64,000 nt of DNA from Gammaproteobacteria bacterium (GTDB taxonomy: Bacteria; Pseudomonadota; Gammaproteobacteria; Pseudomonadales; Ketobacteraceae): assembly GCA_013178375.1 (NCBI GenBank), contig JABLXQ010000017.1, positions 62,001 through 126,000 of the forward strand. Reading direction: 5' to 3'. The notes under the pieces were generated by a model. The model did not search any database, was not told the DNA's origin, and worked only from the letters and a program-made list of their open reading frames with translations. The position numbers were made by a program, and so were the translations under genes. Positions 42,662-52,530 of the stretch are shown in pieces (the first letter of the stretch is position 1; every line of letters starts with the position of its first letter).

Positions 42662-44428
42662 TCAGGCGTCATCCGCCTTTGGTTTGTGGCGCGAGCCGGT
42701 CCATTCAATCGTCCCGTCGTCATTCACCTGCGATTTGGTTTCCGCCGGTTCGCTATTGCGTGCGGCCAGCGCAGGTGCCACGCCGCTGTTTTGCATGCCA
42801 CTGCTTTCCACGCCACTGTTCTGCGCGGCGCGTTCGCTGGCCGCTGCTTTGCCATCCGGTTTTGAATCCGGTTTCGACACTGGCTTCACGGCCTGCAGCA
42901 ATAGTGCATTATCCACCATGAATTCCCGCGCGCCGCTGATGCCCAGCTTCAGATACCAGTTCAGGGTGGCGGTTTCGCATAACTTTTCCACTTCACTGAA
43001 CAACACGGACGCCGGCAGTTCACAGTGCAGCATGCCGCGCTCGCCGGCATTTTCCGCGTTGGCAATGCGCTCCAGATCCGCCGGATGCGTATCCCAGTGG
43101 CGGGTTTCCTCCACCTGCAGATCATCCTCGATTTTTTTCAGCAGGCCCGGGCTGAAACCGCTGGCGATCTCCAGTGTCGCTGCCGGCAGGTTGCGCAGCA
43201 TTTTGTCCTGTTCGTGCAGGCCCTGGAATGTGGTCTGGCGCGCCTGACTCCAGGCATACCCCATCCGGCGCAGCACCAGCGTGCCAGCGCGGAACTGTGC
43301 GCTGCCCACCACCCGCGTCTCATACAGGTCGGCATCAAATTCCATCTGCTGCGACATGGCATTGGTCAGGCGCACATTGAGTTTGTACAGATTCTGGAAC
43401 AGCAGCCGCACCAGTTTCAGCAACCACTCGGTGACAAACAGGCTGACCTGCGCGATCTCGTTTTCGAACTGGTCCTGCCAGCGCTCCAGCCGTTCGGTCC
43501 AGACATCCTGGCCGTAACCGCACTGCCACAGCCAGTGGTTGACAGTGTTGATCCAGATATAGGCCATCATGGAGGAACGCTGGGAAAAGTGGCCGAATTC
43601 GTGCGCCAGCACCCCCATGAACTGCTGCACGCTGGTCCCCATCACCAGGGACATGCCGATAACCAGTTTGAGTTCGCCTTTCGCCAGGCTGGCCATGCCG
43701 TGCACCGGGCCGGCAGCGGCATTCATGTCGGGAATCACTTCGATGAATTGCGGTGCCGGCACGCCGATGGCAGCCGTCATTTTTTCAATCAGCTTGTAAA
43801 AGCGTGCGTGTTTCTTGCGATCGAGCACGTAAGGTTTGGGCGGCTTGCCCTGCGGCCACAGCGGATACAGCAGAAACAGAATCAGCACCGATCCCGCCAC
43901 CGCAGGCACCACCCAGGACAACGCCCCCAGGAACAGCATGAACTTGCCACGCCACTCCACTCCGCCGAACCGCAGCCCGTGCCCGCTGGTGAAATACCAG
44001 ACCAGCGCCCACACCGACAGCACGATCAGGCCCACGTAAATCAGCGGCGACACCAGCGAGGTCGCTACCGCAATGGCAAAGGATTTCTGGTAGTCGCGGG
44101 TCAGCGTGGTGGGTTTGACCGGCTGGGCGAAGGTGGATTCCAGCAGTGCGAACACTTCATCGGACTGGCTGCGCGCTGCTTTCACCTGCGGCGCATGCTC
44201 CACTTCATAGGCTTCGATTTTCACCAGCAGGCCGGCTTCGGTGAATTTTTCCAGATACTCCAGCGCCTTCGGATTATCCAGATCCTTTTTGATGGTGAGC
44301 GGCTTCTGCAACAACGCAGTCGCCTGCTCGGCCTTCATGCCAAGACGGGCCAGGCCCTGGATGACTTCCTGCGCTATTTTACCCTTGACGGGCGCGGCCT
44401 GTGAAACAACACGGTATTGTTTGGGCAT
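42662..44428 (-). CDS. M48-family membrane metalloprotease with an N-terminal L7/L12-like domain
   Basis: The 588-residue protein has HEFGH (zinc ligands His276 and His280, catalytic Glu277) in GVLAHEFGHFSQRS and the third ligand region MEFDADLYE downstream. Membrane helices lie at about 115-145 and 165-190, before the protease domain. A cytoplasmic N-terminal segment of about 80 residues (ALLQKPLTIKKDLDNPKALE, then FTEAGLLVKIE) resembles the C-terminal fold of ribosomal L7/L12. The C-terminus (about 520-588) is a low-complexity Ala/Ser/Glu/Lys-rich tail. HtpX-like quality control is the family expectation, but the extra domains are not those of HtpX. Confidence 0.85.
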   Translation of the reverse strand: MPKQYRVVSQAAPVKGKIAQEVIQGLARLGMKAEQATALLQKPLTIKKDLDNPKALEYLEKFTEAGLLVKIEAYEVEHAPQVKAARSQSDEVFALLESTFAQPVKPTTLTRDYQKSFAIAVATSLVSPLIYVGLIVLSVWALVWYFTSGHGLRFGGVEWRGKFMLFLGALSWVVPAVAGSVLILFLLYPLWPQGKPPKPYVLDRKKHARFYKLIEKMTAAIGVPAPQFIEVIPDMNAAAGPVHGMASLAKGELKLVIGMSLVMGTSVQQFMGVLAHEFGHFSQRSSMMAYIWINTVNHWLWQCGYGQDVWTERLERWQDQFENEIAQVSLFVTEWLLKLVRLLFQNLYKLNVRLTNAMSQQMEFDADLYETRVVGSAQFRAGTLVLRRMGYAWSQARQTTFQGLHEQDKMLRNLPAATLEIASGFSPGLLKKIEDDLQVEETRHWDTHPADLERIANAENAGERGMLHCELPASVLFSEVEKLCETATLNWYLKLGISGAREFMVDNALLLQAVKPVSKPDSKPDGKAAASERAAQNSGVESSGMQNSGVAPALAARNSEPAETKSQVNDDGTIEWTGSRHKPKADDA

Positions 44429-44446
44429 GGTTCAGGTTGACTCCAA

Positions 44447-45406
44447 TCAGGCCGATTCGCCAACCTTGCGGGCCATCTCGTCGGTGGCCCGCACAAGGGC
44501 ATCGGTAATGCCGGCCTCCGCCGCAGAATGACCGGCATCGCGGATAATCTGCAGCTCGGAATTGACCCACTCATGATGCAGGTCGGTGGCGTTGTCCAGC
44601 GGGCAGATCATGTCGTAACGGCCGTGCACGATCATGCCGGGAATATGCTTGATGCGATCCATGTCGCGCAGGATCTGGTTTTCCTCCAGGAAGGAATGGT
44701 GCTTGAAATAATGCACTTCGATCAGCGCCAGGCTCACGGCCGTGTGGGTGTCGGTGAAATGATCCAGCACGTTGGTGTTGGGACGCAGCGTGGCGCAGTG
44801 TCCTTCCCAGGCAGACCAGGCTTTTGCCGCCGACATGCGCTGCAAGTCATTATTGCTGTGCAGCAGTTTGTCGTAGGCGGTGATCAGATCGTTGCGCATG
44901 TTTTCCCGCACGGGTTTGATCAGATCGGTCCAGGCATCGGGAAATATGCGGTTGGCGCCATCCTTGTAAAACCAGTCCAGATCCTTTTGCCGGCTCAGGA
45001 AAATGCCACGCACGATCATGCCGCGCACGCGTTCGGGATGGGTCTGCGCATACACCAGTGCAAGGGTGGAACCCCAGGAACCGCCGAACAGAACCCAGTC
45101 GTCGATCTGCAACAGAGTGCGGATGGCTTCGATATCGGCCACCAGATGCTGGGTGGTGTTCAGCTCCAGACAACCGTGCGGCGTGGAGCGACCGCAGCCA
45201 CGCTGATCAAACAGCACGATGCGGTATTTTTGCGGATCGAAGAAGCGGCGGTGATAAGGCTCGCAACCGGCACCGGGGCCACCGTGCAGGAACAGCACGG
45301 GAATGCCTTCCGGGTTGCCGCATTCCTCCACGTGCAACACGTGCGGCGCGTCCACGTTAACCTTATGTTCCCTGTAGGGTTTTATTTCAGGATACAGAAC
45401 CTGCAT
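44447..45406 (-). CDS. pip: proline iminopeptidase
   Basis: This 319-residue alpha/beta hydrolase of peptidase family S33 has the oxyanion motif HGGPG at 41-45, the nucleophile Ser110 in GGSWGS, Asp and His near YDMICPLDN and RDAGHSAAE, and the QRGCGRS signature. Length and start MQVLYPEIKPY match bacterial prolyl aminopeptidases, which remove N-terminal proline from peptides. The M48 protease gene starts 18 nt after its stop on the same strand, so the two may be cotranscribed. Confidence 0.95.
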   Translation of the reverse strand: MQVLYPEIKPYREHKVNVDAPHVLHVEECGNPEGIPVLFLHGGPGAGCEPYHRRFFDPQKYRIVLFDQRGCGRSTPHGCLELNTTQHLVADIEAIRTLLQIDDWVLFGGSWGSTLALVYAQTHPERVRGMIVRGIFLSRQKDLDWFYKDGANRIFPDAWTDLIKPVRENMRNDLITAYDKLLHSNNDLQRMSAAKAWSAWEGHCATLRPNTNVLDHFTDTHTAVSLALIEVHYFKHHSFLEENQILRDMDRIKHIPGMIVHGRYDMICPLDNATDLHHEWVNSELQIIRDAGHSAAEAGITDALVRATDEMARKVGESA

Positions 45407-45419
45407 CGAGCGGTACTCC

Positions 45420-45436
45420 TAACGGTCAGTCCGTTA
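45420..45436. promoter_or_regulatory. inverted repeat TAACGG-TCAGT-CCGTTA in the pip/GGDEF intergenic region
   Basis: A perfect 6-bp inverted repeat with a 5-nt centre lies 14 nt upstream of the pip start, between two divergent genes. It may be an operator for pip; no regulator is visible. Confidence 0.4.
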
Positions 45437-45565
45437 ACTGTAGTTCATTGATACCGCTAGAGAAAGCGGACCGGCCTGCGAATTCCGGCGTGCAGGGTCC
45501 AGCCGCGAAAAAGGTCTACAATTTCCGTGTAGGACCCAATACCTTGAAATTCAAGTGATCACCTG

Positions 45566-47458
45566 ATGATTGGAACCAAAGCTTTGACGTTTCTGCGCAT
45601 TGCTGGCACCGCGCTGTGGTGGCTGCTTGTTCTCAGCCCATTATGCGCAGTCAATGCACGCGCCGCCGCTGAAGAACAGGTCGACATCGCGACCACCGGA
45701 GACTACTACTCGCTTGGAGGCCATCTGGTTTATCTGGCGGACCCCGGTAAAAAACTGAGCGCGTCCGATATTGTCGCGCGCGCAGATCAGCTGGCGTGGA
45801 CGCAGGCAGCGGATGCCATTCCCAATCTGGGCCTGCAGGCGCCACCACACTGGTTCATGATCCGGCTGGGCAATTCATCGCAACAGGACTGGAGTGGCCT
45901 GCTGGAAATGTCTTACACCATGATCGATGTGCTGGATGTGTATATCGAGCACCGACAGGAACTGGTCAAGGTGGCGGAAGTGGGCGACCAGCGTCCGTTC
46001 AGCAATCGCCTGCTGGCACACCGCAATTTCCTGGTGCCCATTACGGTTCCCGCTGGCGATTCCGTGCGCATCCTCATGCTGGGCGAGTCGGCAGGCGCGT
46101 TGAAATTTCCCCTGGACCTGTGGCACATTCCCGCATTCTTTCAGCACGACCAGCGCACGCTGGCACCGCAGATTCTTTTCGTTGGATTGATGCTGGCGCT
46201 GGCCCTGTACAACTTCTTTTTGCTGCTGGCCACGCGGGACTGGAATTATTTCTGGTACGTGCTGAGCATCGTGTCGATCAGCTTTGTGGTAATGAGTTTT
46301 CACGGCATCCTGGCGCAGTATGTATGGCCGGAAACGCCAGCTCTGAACAACCCGGTATTGGTGGCATCGATCAGTACCAACATTTTTGCCGCCACGATTT
46401 TTGCCTACAGTTTTCTGGACCTGAAGCGGTTTCCAAAATGGCTGGGCGGATTGTTTCTGGGGCACAGCGCGGCGGGCGTGCTGGTGTTCGTACTGAACCT
46501 GATGTTGCCTTACGGAACCACCATCAAGCTGGCGGCCCTGTTTTCCGTCACCGGCGCCACGCTGGGCATCTGCACCGGCGCCTGGCTGTGGTATCGCGGG
46601 GAAATTCTGGCGCGGTTTTACACGCTGGCCTGGTTTTTGTTGCTGGCGGGCAGCGTGGCCATCACCTTCAGCCACATGGGCTACCTGCCCAGCATTCTTA
46701 TCTTCACTCACGGCCAGCAGATCGGCGCGGTGGCCGAAGGCTTACTGCTGTCGTTCGCGCTGGCCTACCGCATCAACATGGAACGGCAGCAACGCTTTCA
46801 GGCCCAGGCACAATTGCTGAAACTGCAAACCGAAACCAACCAGCTGCTGGAGAAAAAAGTGCAGGAACGCACCGCCGAGTTGCAGGAGGCCAACCGGAAG
46901 CTGCAGGAATCCTCCGCCACCGACGGTCTGACCCAGGTGAAGAACCGCTATTTCTTCGATGAGAAGCTGACCCACGAGTGGCTCAAGAACTCACGGGCCA
47001 ACAGTCAGATCAGCCTGCTGATGATCGACGGCGACCATTTCAAATCCATCAACGATAACTATGGCCACCTGTGTGGCGACGCCGTGCTGAAACACGTGGC
47101 CGCCCTGTTCAACACATCGGTCAACCGGGCGGGAGATTTCGTGGCGCGCTACGGCGGCGAGGAATTCACGATTCTGCTGTGCCACACCGATCTTTTCGGC
47201 GCGGCCACGGTAGCCGAACGCATCCGCAAAAAAGTGGAAAACACACTGCTGGAATGGGAAGGAAAAAAGATCAGTTTTACGATCAGCATCGGGGTGGCAA
47301 ACCAGATACCCAGCCGCGACAGCGATCCGAAATCCCTGTTGCAGGATGCCGACTCTGCCCTGTACAAGGCCAAGCACGCCGGGCGCAACCGGGTGATGCT
47401 GTTCACCCGTAAAACAACGGCAAACGGCACGGTCACGGACATCATTCCCTTTCAGTGA
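45566..47458 (+). CDS. 7TM-DISM diguanylate cyclase
   Basis: The 630-residue protein has a signal peptide, a periplasmic 7TMR-DISMED2-like domain (about 40-190, PPHWFMIRLGNSS), seven membrane helices (about 200-400), a coiled coil (LQTETNQLLEKKVQERTAEL) and a GGDEF domain. The catalytic loop is GGEEF near residue 530, with the inhibitory RAGD motif five residues before it. All residues for c-di-GMP synthesis are present. The extracytoplasmic domain often binds carbohydrate-like ligands. The ATG has a weak ribosome-binding site. The gene converges on the RND pump. Confidence 0.9.
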   Translation: MIGTKALTFLRIAGTALWWLLVLSPLCAVNARAAAEEQVDIATTGDYYSLGGHLVYLADPGKKLSASDIVARADQLAWTQAADAIPNLGLQAPPHWFMIRLGNSSQQDWSGLLEMSYTMIDVLDVYIEHRQELVKVAEVGDQRPFSNRLLAHRNFLVPITVPAGDSVRILMLGESAGALKFPLDLWHIPAFFQHDQRTLAPQILFVGLMLALALYNFFLLLATRDWNYFWYVLSIVSISFVVMSFHGILAQYVWPETPALNNPVLVASISTNIFAATIFAYSFLDLKRFPKWLGGLFLGHSAAGVLVFVLNLMLPYGTTIKLAALFSVTGATLGICTGAWLWYRGEILARFYTLAWFLLLAGSVAITFSHMGYLPSILIFTHGQQIGAVAEGLLLSFALAYRINMERQQRFQAQAQLLKLQTETNQLLEKKVQERTAELQEANRKLQESSATDGLTQVKNRYFFDEKLTHEWLKNSRANSQISLLMIDGDHFKSINDNYGHLCGDAVLKHVAALFNTSVNRAGDFVARYGGEEFTILLCHTDLFGAATVAERIRKKVENTLLEWEGKKISFTISIGVANQIPSRDSDPKSLLQDADSALYKAKHAGRNRVMLFTRKTTANGTVTDIIPFQ

Positions 47459-47470
47459 CCGCGCCGGTGC

Positions 47471-50400
47471 TCAGACAGCCCTGGCCGCCTGCCGCCGCAA
47501 CAGCGCGTAATACAGCACCGGAATCACCACCAGCGTCAGCAACGTGCTCACGAACAGGCCGAACACCAGGCTGATGGCCAGGCCGTTGAAGATCGGATCA
47601 TCCAGAATGAAGAACGCACCTAGCATCGCCGCCAGCGCGGTGAGGATGATGGGTTTCGCCCGCACCTGCGCCGCGCGCACCACCGCATGCTCCAGCGAAT
47701 TGCCCTGCGCAATCGCCTGGTTGATGAAATCCACCAGCAGGATCGAATTGCGCACGATGATGCCCGCCAGCGCGATCATGCCGATCATGGACGTGGCAGT
47801 GAACTGCGCTCCCATCAACGCGTGGCCAGGCATAATACCCACCAGCGTCAGCGGAATCGGCGCCATGATCACCAGCGGCACGGCGTAGCTGCGGAACTGG
47901 CCCACCACCAGCAGATAGATCAGCACCAGCCCGACCGAATAGGCCGCGCCCATGTCGCGAAAGGTCTCATAGGTGATCTGCCATTCGCCATCCCACTTCA
48001 GGCTGAACTGCTGCGGATATTCCGGCTGGGCGATAAAAAATTCCTGCACCCCCGCCGGCAACTGGCTGCGGATGTCGAACAGGCCGTACAGGGGGCTGTC
48101 GAGTTCTCCCGCCATGTCCGCCGTGACATACACAACCGGCAACAGATCCTTGTGGTGAATGGCCTTGTCGATAGGTTGCAGTTGTGGCTGCAGAATGTCG
48201 GCCAGCGTGACCATGCTGCCGTCGCGGGCACGCACCTTGATCGCCACCAGATCCGCGATCCGGGTTTGCTGCTGCAGCGGCAGTTTCAATCGCACCGGCA
48301 CCGGCATCCGGTCGTGGCCCGTGTGCAGATAAATGGCATCGCTGCCGCCCAGTGCGGCGGCAATCGCAGCCGCCGCATCGCGTTCGCTCACGCCCAGCAT
48401 GGCCGCGCGCTGGCGATCAACTGCCAGCACCCAGCGTTGGGCATCGGCCTCCACGGTGGAATCGGTATCGACAATGCCGCTGGTGCCAATAAAGATTTTT
48501 TCCAGATCCTGTGCCAACGTGCGCTGGCTGGCGTAATCCGGCCCGTACACTTCCGCCACGATCGGCGACAGCACCGGTGGGCCCGGCGGCACTTCCACGA
48601 TCTTCACATTGGCATTGAAACGCGCGCCGATTTTTTGCAACGGTTCACGCAGGGCCAGCGCAATTTCGTGGCTGCTGTGATCGCGGTGAGCCTTGTCCAG
48701 CAGATTCACCTGGATGTCGCCCTGATGCGGCAGGCTGCGCAGATAATATTGCCGCACCAGGCCATTGAAGCCGATGGGGCTCGCGGTGCCACTGTACAGT
48801 TGCAGGTTGTCGACGGCATCCACCGTCACCAGATAGTCCGCCAGTGCCGTCAGTACATTGTGCGTCTGTTCCAGCGGCGTACCTTCCGGCATGTCCACCA
48901 CGATCTGCAGTTCGCTCTTGTTGTCGAACGGCAGCATTTTCAGCACTACGTGCTGAGTCACCCCCAGCAGGATCGCCAATGCAATCGCCACGATCAAACC
49001 GAAACCCAGCAGATAACGATTGCGGCGCTGATCACCCAGAAACGGCTGGATCAGCCGCGCGAAGACGGCACTGGCTTTGGCGTCCAGCGCGGACTGATTT
49101 TCAACATGGCCTTCGCCGTGAGCATCGCCATGAGCTCCCGCCACATTTTTCAGCAACCGCGCGCTCAGCCAGGGCGTGAAAGTGAAGGCAATGATCAACG
49201 ACAACACCATACCCAGTGAGGCGTTGATCGGAATCGGGCTCATGTACGGGCCCATCAACCCGGACACAAAGGCCATCGGCAGCAGCGCGGCGATGACGGT
49301 GAAAGTCGCCAGAATCGTCGGACCACCCACTTCGTCCACGGCGGAAGCAATGCGGTCGATGAACAGCTTCGAAGTGTCGCCCAGGTGGCGGTGAATGTTT
49401 TCCACCACCACGATGGCGTCGTCCACCAGAATGCCGATGGAAAAAATCAGCGCAAACAGCGACACGCGATTAAGGGTGAAACCCCAGGCCCAGGACGCAA
49501 ACAACGTGGCCGCCAGCGTCAGCAGCACCGCTGCGCCCACCACAATCGCCTCACGCCGGCCCAGAGCCACCAGCACCAGCGCAATCACCGACAGGGTGGC
49601 GAAGATCAGTTTCTGGATCAGCTTGTTGGCCTTGTCGTTGGCGGTGGCGCCGTAATTGCGCGTCACCGCGATATTCACGCCCTGCGCAATAACGCCCGTT
49701 GAAACAGCCGTACCCTGCAGCCGTTCCACCTGCTGCAGAATCAGGTTGGCCACGTCGATGGCGTTTTCGCCCGGCTTCTTGCTGATGGTCAGTGTCACCG
49801 CCGGCGCGTTCTGCGTGCTGCCCTTGTTGCGGAACGCCACGTATTGGCCGGGATCGGCGCCAGTCAGCTCCAGCGTCGCCACATCCTGCAAATACACCGG
49901 ATGGCCGTCATGCAGCGCCACCACCAGATCGTTCAGTTCTTCCGGCCGCGATAAAAACGTTCCCGCTTCCACCGCAACGGCCTGGTTCAGGTTCACCAGA
50001 TCGCCGGACTGGCGCGCAAAATGACTGGCCTGCAGCGCCATCTCCAGTTCTGCCACGGAAAGGTTGTGCGCTGCCAGCCGTTGCGGGTCCAGCGTCACTT
50101 TCACCACTTTCTGGTCGCCGCCGATCGTGGTGATGTTGCGCGTGCCCGGCAGCCGTTTCAGTTCGCTTTGCAGTGACAATGCCAGCTGGTTCAGCGCCAG
50201 TGCGTCCCACTGCGGCTGATCGCTCCACAAGGTGAGCGCCAGAATCGGCACATCATCGATGCCCTTGGGTTTGACGATGATCTGGCCCACGCCGAGATTG
50301 GCCGGACGCCAGTCGAGATTGCCGTAAATCGCGTTGTACAGCCGCAGCAGGGCCACCTGTCGCGCCACGCCCACCTTGAACTGCACGGTGAACACTGCCA

Positions 50401-50683
50401 TGCCGGGCTGCGAGGTGGAATAGATGTGCTCCACCTGATCGATCTCCGCCAGCACCTGTTCCAGCGGCAAGGTCACCATGTTTTCCACGTTGGAAGCGGA
50501 CGCGCCGGGGAAGGGCACGAACACGTTGGCCATGGTCACATCGATCTGCGGTTCTTCTTCCCGGGGTGTGATCAGCGCCGCCATCACCCCCAGCAGCAAC
50601 GCCACCATGGCCAGCAGCGGTGTCAGTTGTGAACGCACGCTGTGGCCCGCCAGCGTGCCGGAAATGCCCAGCCGCTCACTCAT
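47471..50683 (-). CDS. RND efflux pump inner-membrane subunit
   Basis: The 1070-residue transporter has the twelve-helix RND layout with two large periplasmic loops. Helix 4 carries the proton-relay pair Asp-Asp in GILVDDAIVVVENIHRHL, as in proton-driven pumps. The N-terminus TPLLAMVALLLGVMAALI and the segment PFPGASASNVENMVTLPLEQ are typical. It differs from AcrB-like pumps in the porter-domain sequence and looks like the family of less-studied RND permeases; the substrate is unknown. It overlaps the upstream adaptor gene by 8 nt. No outer-membrane channel gene is near. Confidence 0.9.
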   Translation of the reverse strand: MSERLGISGTLAGHSVRSQLTPLLAMVALLLGVMAALITPREEEPQIDVTMANVFVPFPGASASNVENMVTLPLEQVLAEIDQVEHIYSTSQPGMAVFTVQFKVGVARQVALLRLYNAIYGNLDWRPANLGVGQIIVKPKGIDDVPILALTLWSDQPQWDALALNQLALSLQSELKRLPGTRNITTIGGDQKVVKVTLDPQRLAAHNLSVAELEMALQASHFARQSGDLVNLNQAVAVEAGTFLSRPEELNDLVVALHDGHPVYLQDVATLELTGADPGQYVAFRNKGSTQNAPAVTLTISKKPGENAIDVANLILQQVERLQGTAVSTGVIAQGVNIAVTRNYGATANDKANKLIQKLIFATLSVIALVLVALGRREAIVVGAAVLLTLAATLFASWAWGFTLNRVSLFALIFSIGILVDDAIVVVENIHRHLGDTSKLFIDRIASAVDEVGGPTILATFTVIAALLPMAFVSGLMGPYMSPIPINASLGMVLSLIIAFTFTPWLSARLLKNVAGAHGDAHGEGHVENQSALDAKASAVFARLIQPFLGDQRRNRYLLGFGLIVAIALAILLGVTQHVVLKMLPFDNKSELQIVVDMPEGTPLEQTHNVLTALADYLVTVDAVDNLQLYSGTASPIGFNGLVRQYYLRSLPHQGDIQVNLLDKAHRDHSSHEIALALREPLQKIGARFNANVKIVEVPPGPPVLSPIVAEVYGPDYASQRTLAQDLEKIFIGTSGIVDTDSTVEADAQRWVLAVDRQRAAMLGVSERDAAAAIAAALGGSDAIYLHTGHDRMPVPVRLKLPLQQQTRIADLVAIKVRARDGSMVTLADILQPQLQPIDKAIHHKDLLPVVYVTADMAGELDSPLYGLFDIRSQLPAGVQEFFIAQPEYPQQFSLKWDGEWQITYETFRDMGAAYSVGLVLIYLLVVGQFRSYAVPLVIMAPIPLTLVGIMPGHALMGAQFTATSMIGMIALAGIIVRNSILLVDFINQAIAQGNSLEHAVVRAAQVRAKPIILTALAAMLGAFFILDDPIFNGLAISLVFGLFVSTLLTLVVIPVLYYALLRRQAARAV

Positions 50684-51722
50684 GGCTTTCCGCTCCGCCC
50701 GGTTGCTGCTGTGATGACGAACGCTGCAACACTGCCTGCAGCGGATTCAATACCACCACATCGCCGGCACTGAGCCCCGCACTGATTTCAATCTGGTCGC
50801 CGCGCAGCTTGCCCAGCCGCACGTTACGCAATTCAATCCCGGTCGCGATCTGCACGTACACGGCACTCACCTGGGACCGCTGCAGCAGGGCGCTGCGGGG
50901 AATCAGCAACTGCTGTTCCTCGCCCAGTTCGAACGCCACTTTCACCCACTGCCCCGGCAACAGGCCATGATTGCCTTCCGGCAGATTCAGACGCACTTTC
51001 ACCGAGCCGTTCTGCGCATGGGCGGCGGGATACACCTGCACCTGGCTGGGCGCGATCAGGTTGCCGTCACCGCGATCCACCTGCGCTTTGGGTTGCGCCC
51101 GCACCTGCGTGGCAATGCTCTGCGGAATATCCACCACCACCCGCAAATGTTCGGGATCGAATCCACTCATCAGCGGCGTGCCCGGCGCCACGGCCTCACC
51201 CAGTTCGATATGACGTTCGCTCACCACACCGGCAAACGGCGCCTGCACGGTGGTATAGGCCATCTGTTGCTGCGCGCGCCGCAAGGCACCCTCGGCATTT
51301 TTCACCTGCGCCTCGCGGCTGGTCACCCGGCCCTGGGCCCGTTCCTGTTCCGCCTTCGACACCACGCCCTTGCCGAACAGGGCCTCGATGCGTTGCAGTT
51401 CCAGCCGGTCCACATTCAATCCGGCCCGCGCATCCGCCAACGCCGCCTGGGCCTGCTGCAGACCACCCTGCTGGTCCTCGCTCACCAGGCTCAGTATTTT
51501 GGCGCCCGCCGGCACGGCATCACCCACATCAAACAGGATTTCCGCCACCCGGCCGCTGGTCTGGCCCGACACAGTGGCAGCGTTGATCGCTTCCACCTGG
51601 CCGTCGAACGGGCGCAGCACGGGCACGGTTTGCGGTTGCAGGGCCAGGGTTTGCAGATCGGCGGCCGGCAGCGCGGGCGCGGTGATCAGCAGCAGAAGCG
51701 GAAGCAGGTGTTGGTAGCGCAT
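50676..51722 (-). CDS. RND efflux periplasmic adaptor (membrane fusion protein)
   Basis: The 348-residue protein has a signal peptide ending LPAA and the MFP order: a barrel-sandwich half (VSGQTSGRVAEILFDVGDAV), a helical hairpin (about 90-160, QAQAALADARAGLNVDRLEL), the second half (MAYTTVQAPFAGVVSERHIE) and a beta-barrel and proximal domain. It lies directly upstream of the RND gene with an 8-nt overlap, so both subunits are made together. No lipobox Cys is visible. Confidence 0.92.
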   Translation of the reverse strand: MRYQHLLPLLLLITAPALPAADLQTLALQPQTVPVLRPFDGQVEAINAATVSGQTSGRVAEILFDVGDAVPAGAKILSLVSEDQQGGLQQAQAALADARAGLNVDRLELQRIEALFGKGVVSKAEQERAQGRVTSREAQVKNAEGALRRAQQQMAYTTVQAPFAGVVSERHIELGEAVAPGTPLMSGFDPEHLRVVVDIPQSIATQVRAQPKAQVDRGDGNLIAPSQVQVYPAAHAQNGSVKVRLNLPEGNHGLLPGQWVKVAFELGEEQQLLIPRSALLQRSQVSAVYVQIATGIELRNVRLGKLRGDQIEISAGLSAGDVVVLNPLQAVLQRSSSQQQPGGAESHE

Positions 51723-51852
51723 GACAATTCCCGGGTGATGAGGAGAAGCCGCCGATCTGCGCGAACAGCACAGACCGGCAACAACGGATCACTCTGGAAT
51801 ATAGCCTCTCAACAACAGACAAGGCTTGGCGGGGATCAATAAACGGCGCGGA

Positions 51853-52155
51853 TCACAGCACCGCTTCAAAACCCTCGAATTTCGGCGGTCCCAGGTACAC
51901 GCCCTTGGAGTCACCGGCATTGGCGTGGGCCTTGCGGAAGGCTTCCGAGCGGGTCCAGTCCGTGAAGGCCGCGGCGGATTCCCAGGTGGAGTGCGACGCA
52001 AACAGGGTGCACTCGTCGTCGCTGGGGCCCTGCAGCAGGTTGAAGGTTTTAAAGCCGGGCACGGTTTGCAGGTGGGTGTCGCGGTTTTTCCAGATGGCAA
52101 TGAAATCCTGTTCCCGGCCCCGCGCAATGCGGAAGCGGTTCATGGCGATGTACAT
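51853..52155 (-). CDS. antibiotic biosynthesis monooxygenase (ABM) domain protein
   Basis: The 100-residue protein starts MYIAMNRFRIARGREQDFIA and continues with QTVPGFKTFNLLQGP and SHSTWESAAAFTDWTRSEAF, the pattern of the ABM/IsdG-like dimeric alpha-beta barrel group that includes HmoA-type heme oxygenases. Whether it degrades heme is not decidable; the key Asn and Trp are plausible in the N-terminal part. It is the last gene of a minus-strand cluster (FmdB-like, NifX-like, 84-aa protein, this one). Confidence 0.82.
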   Translation of the reverse strand: MYIAMNRFRIARGREQDFIAIWKNRDTHLQTVPGFKTFNLLQGPSDDECTLFASHSTWESAAAFTDWTRSEAFRKAHANAGDSKGVYLGPPKFEGFEAVL

Positions 52156-52200
52156 GGTTTTCCCTCGTCAGTTATTGCTTCAAAAGATTCAATAAAAAAT

Positions 52201-52455
52201 TCAATCGCTCTCTCCCCAGAGGAACTCGTCGATTTCCTTCATCATGAACGCATTGCTGCGCACGGTGCGGGCCACCGTTTCGGCATCGGCGCGGGAATAG
52301 CCGCTGAGGCGGAAGCTGGTGCTGCCTGCCGGGGTGCCGTCGTAAAACAGATCCACCTGCAGAATCCAGTGGTCCGGCAGTTGCGGAACCGGTCGCAATT
52401 GCAATGCCGCTTTCAGATTGCCTTCAAGCGGCGTGATCAGGTGAAAGGTTTCCAT
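52201..52455 (-). CDS. small protein of unknown function in the NifX-like cluster
   Basis: The 84-residue product METFHLITPLEGNL... has beta-alpha-like composition (DHWILQVDLFYDGTPAGSTS), a C-terminal acidic WGESD end and no signal peptide. I do not recognise a family. Its position between the NifX-like gene and the ABM gene on the same strand implies a shared role. The ATG at 52455 has no striking ribosome-binding site. Confidence 0.65.
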   Translation of the reverse strand: METFHLITPLEGNLKAALQLRPVPQLPDHWILQVDLFYDGTPAGSTSFRLSGYSRADAETVARTVRSNAFMMKEIDEFLWGESD

Positions 52456-52530
52456 GGTCGGCGGGCTTTTTCAATGGCTGCGGTTAAATGGCTGGCGTGG
52501 TTGGCACGGCACGACGCTCGGGAAACGCAC

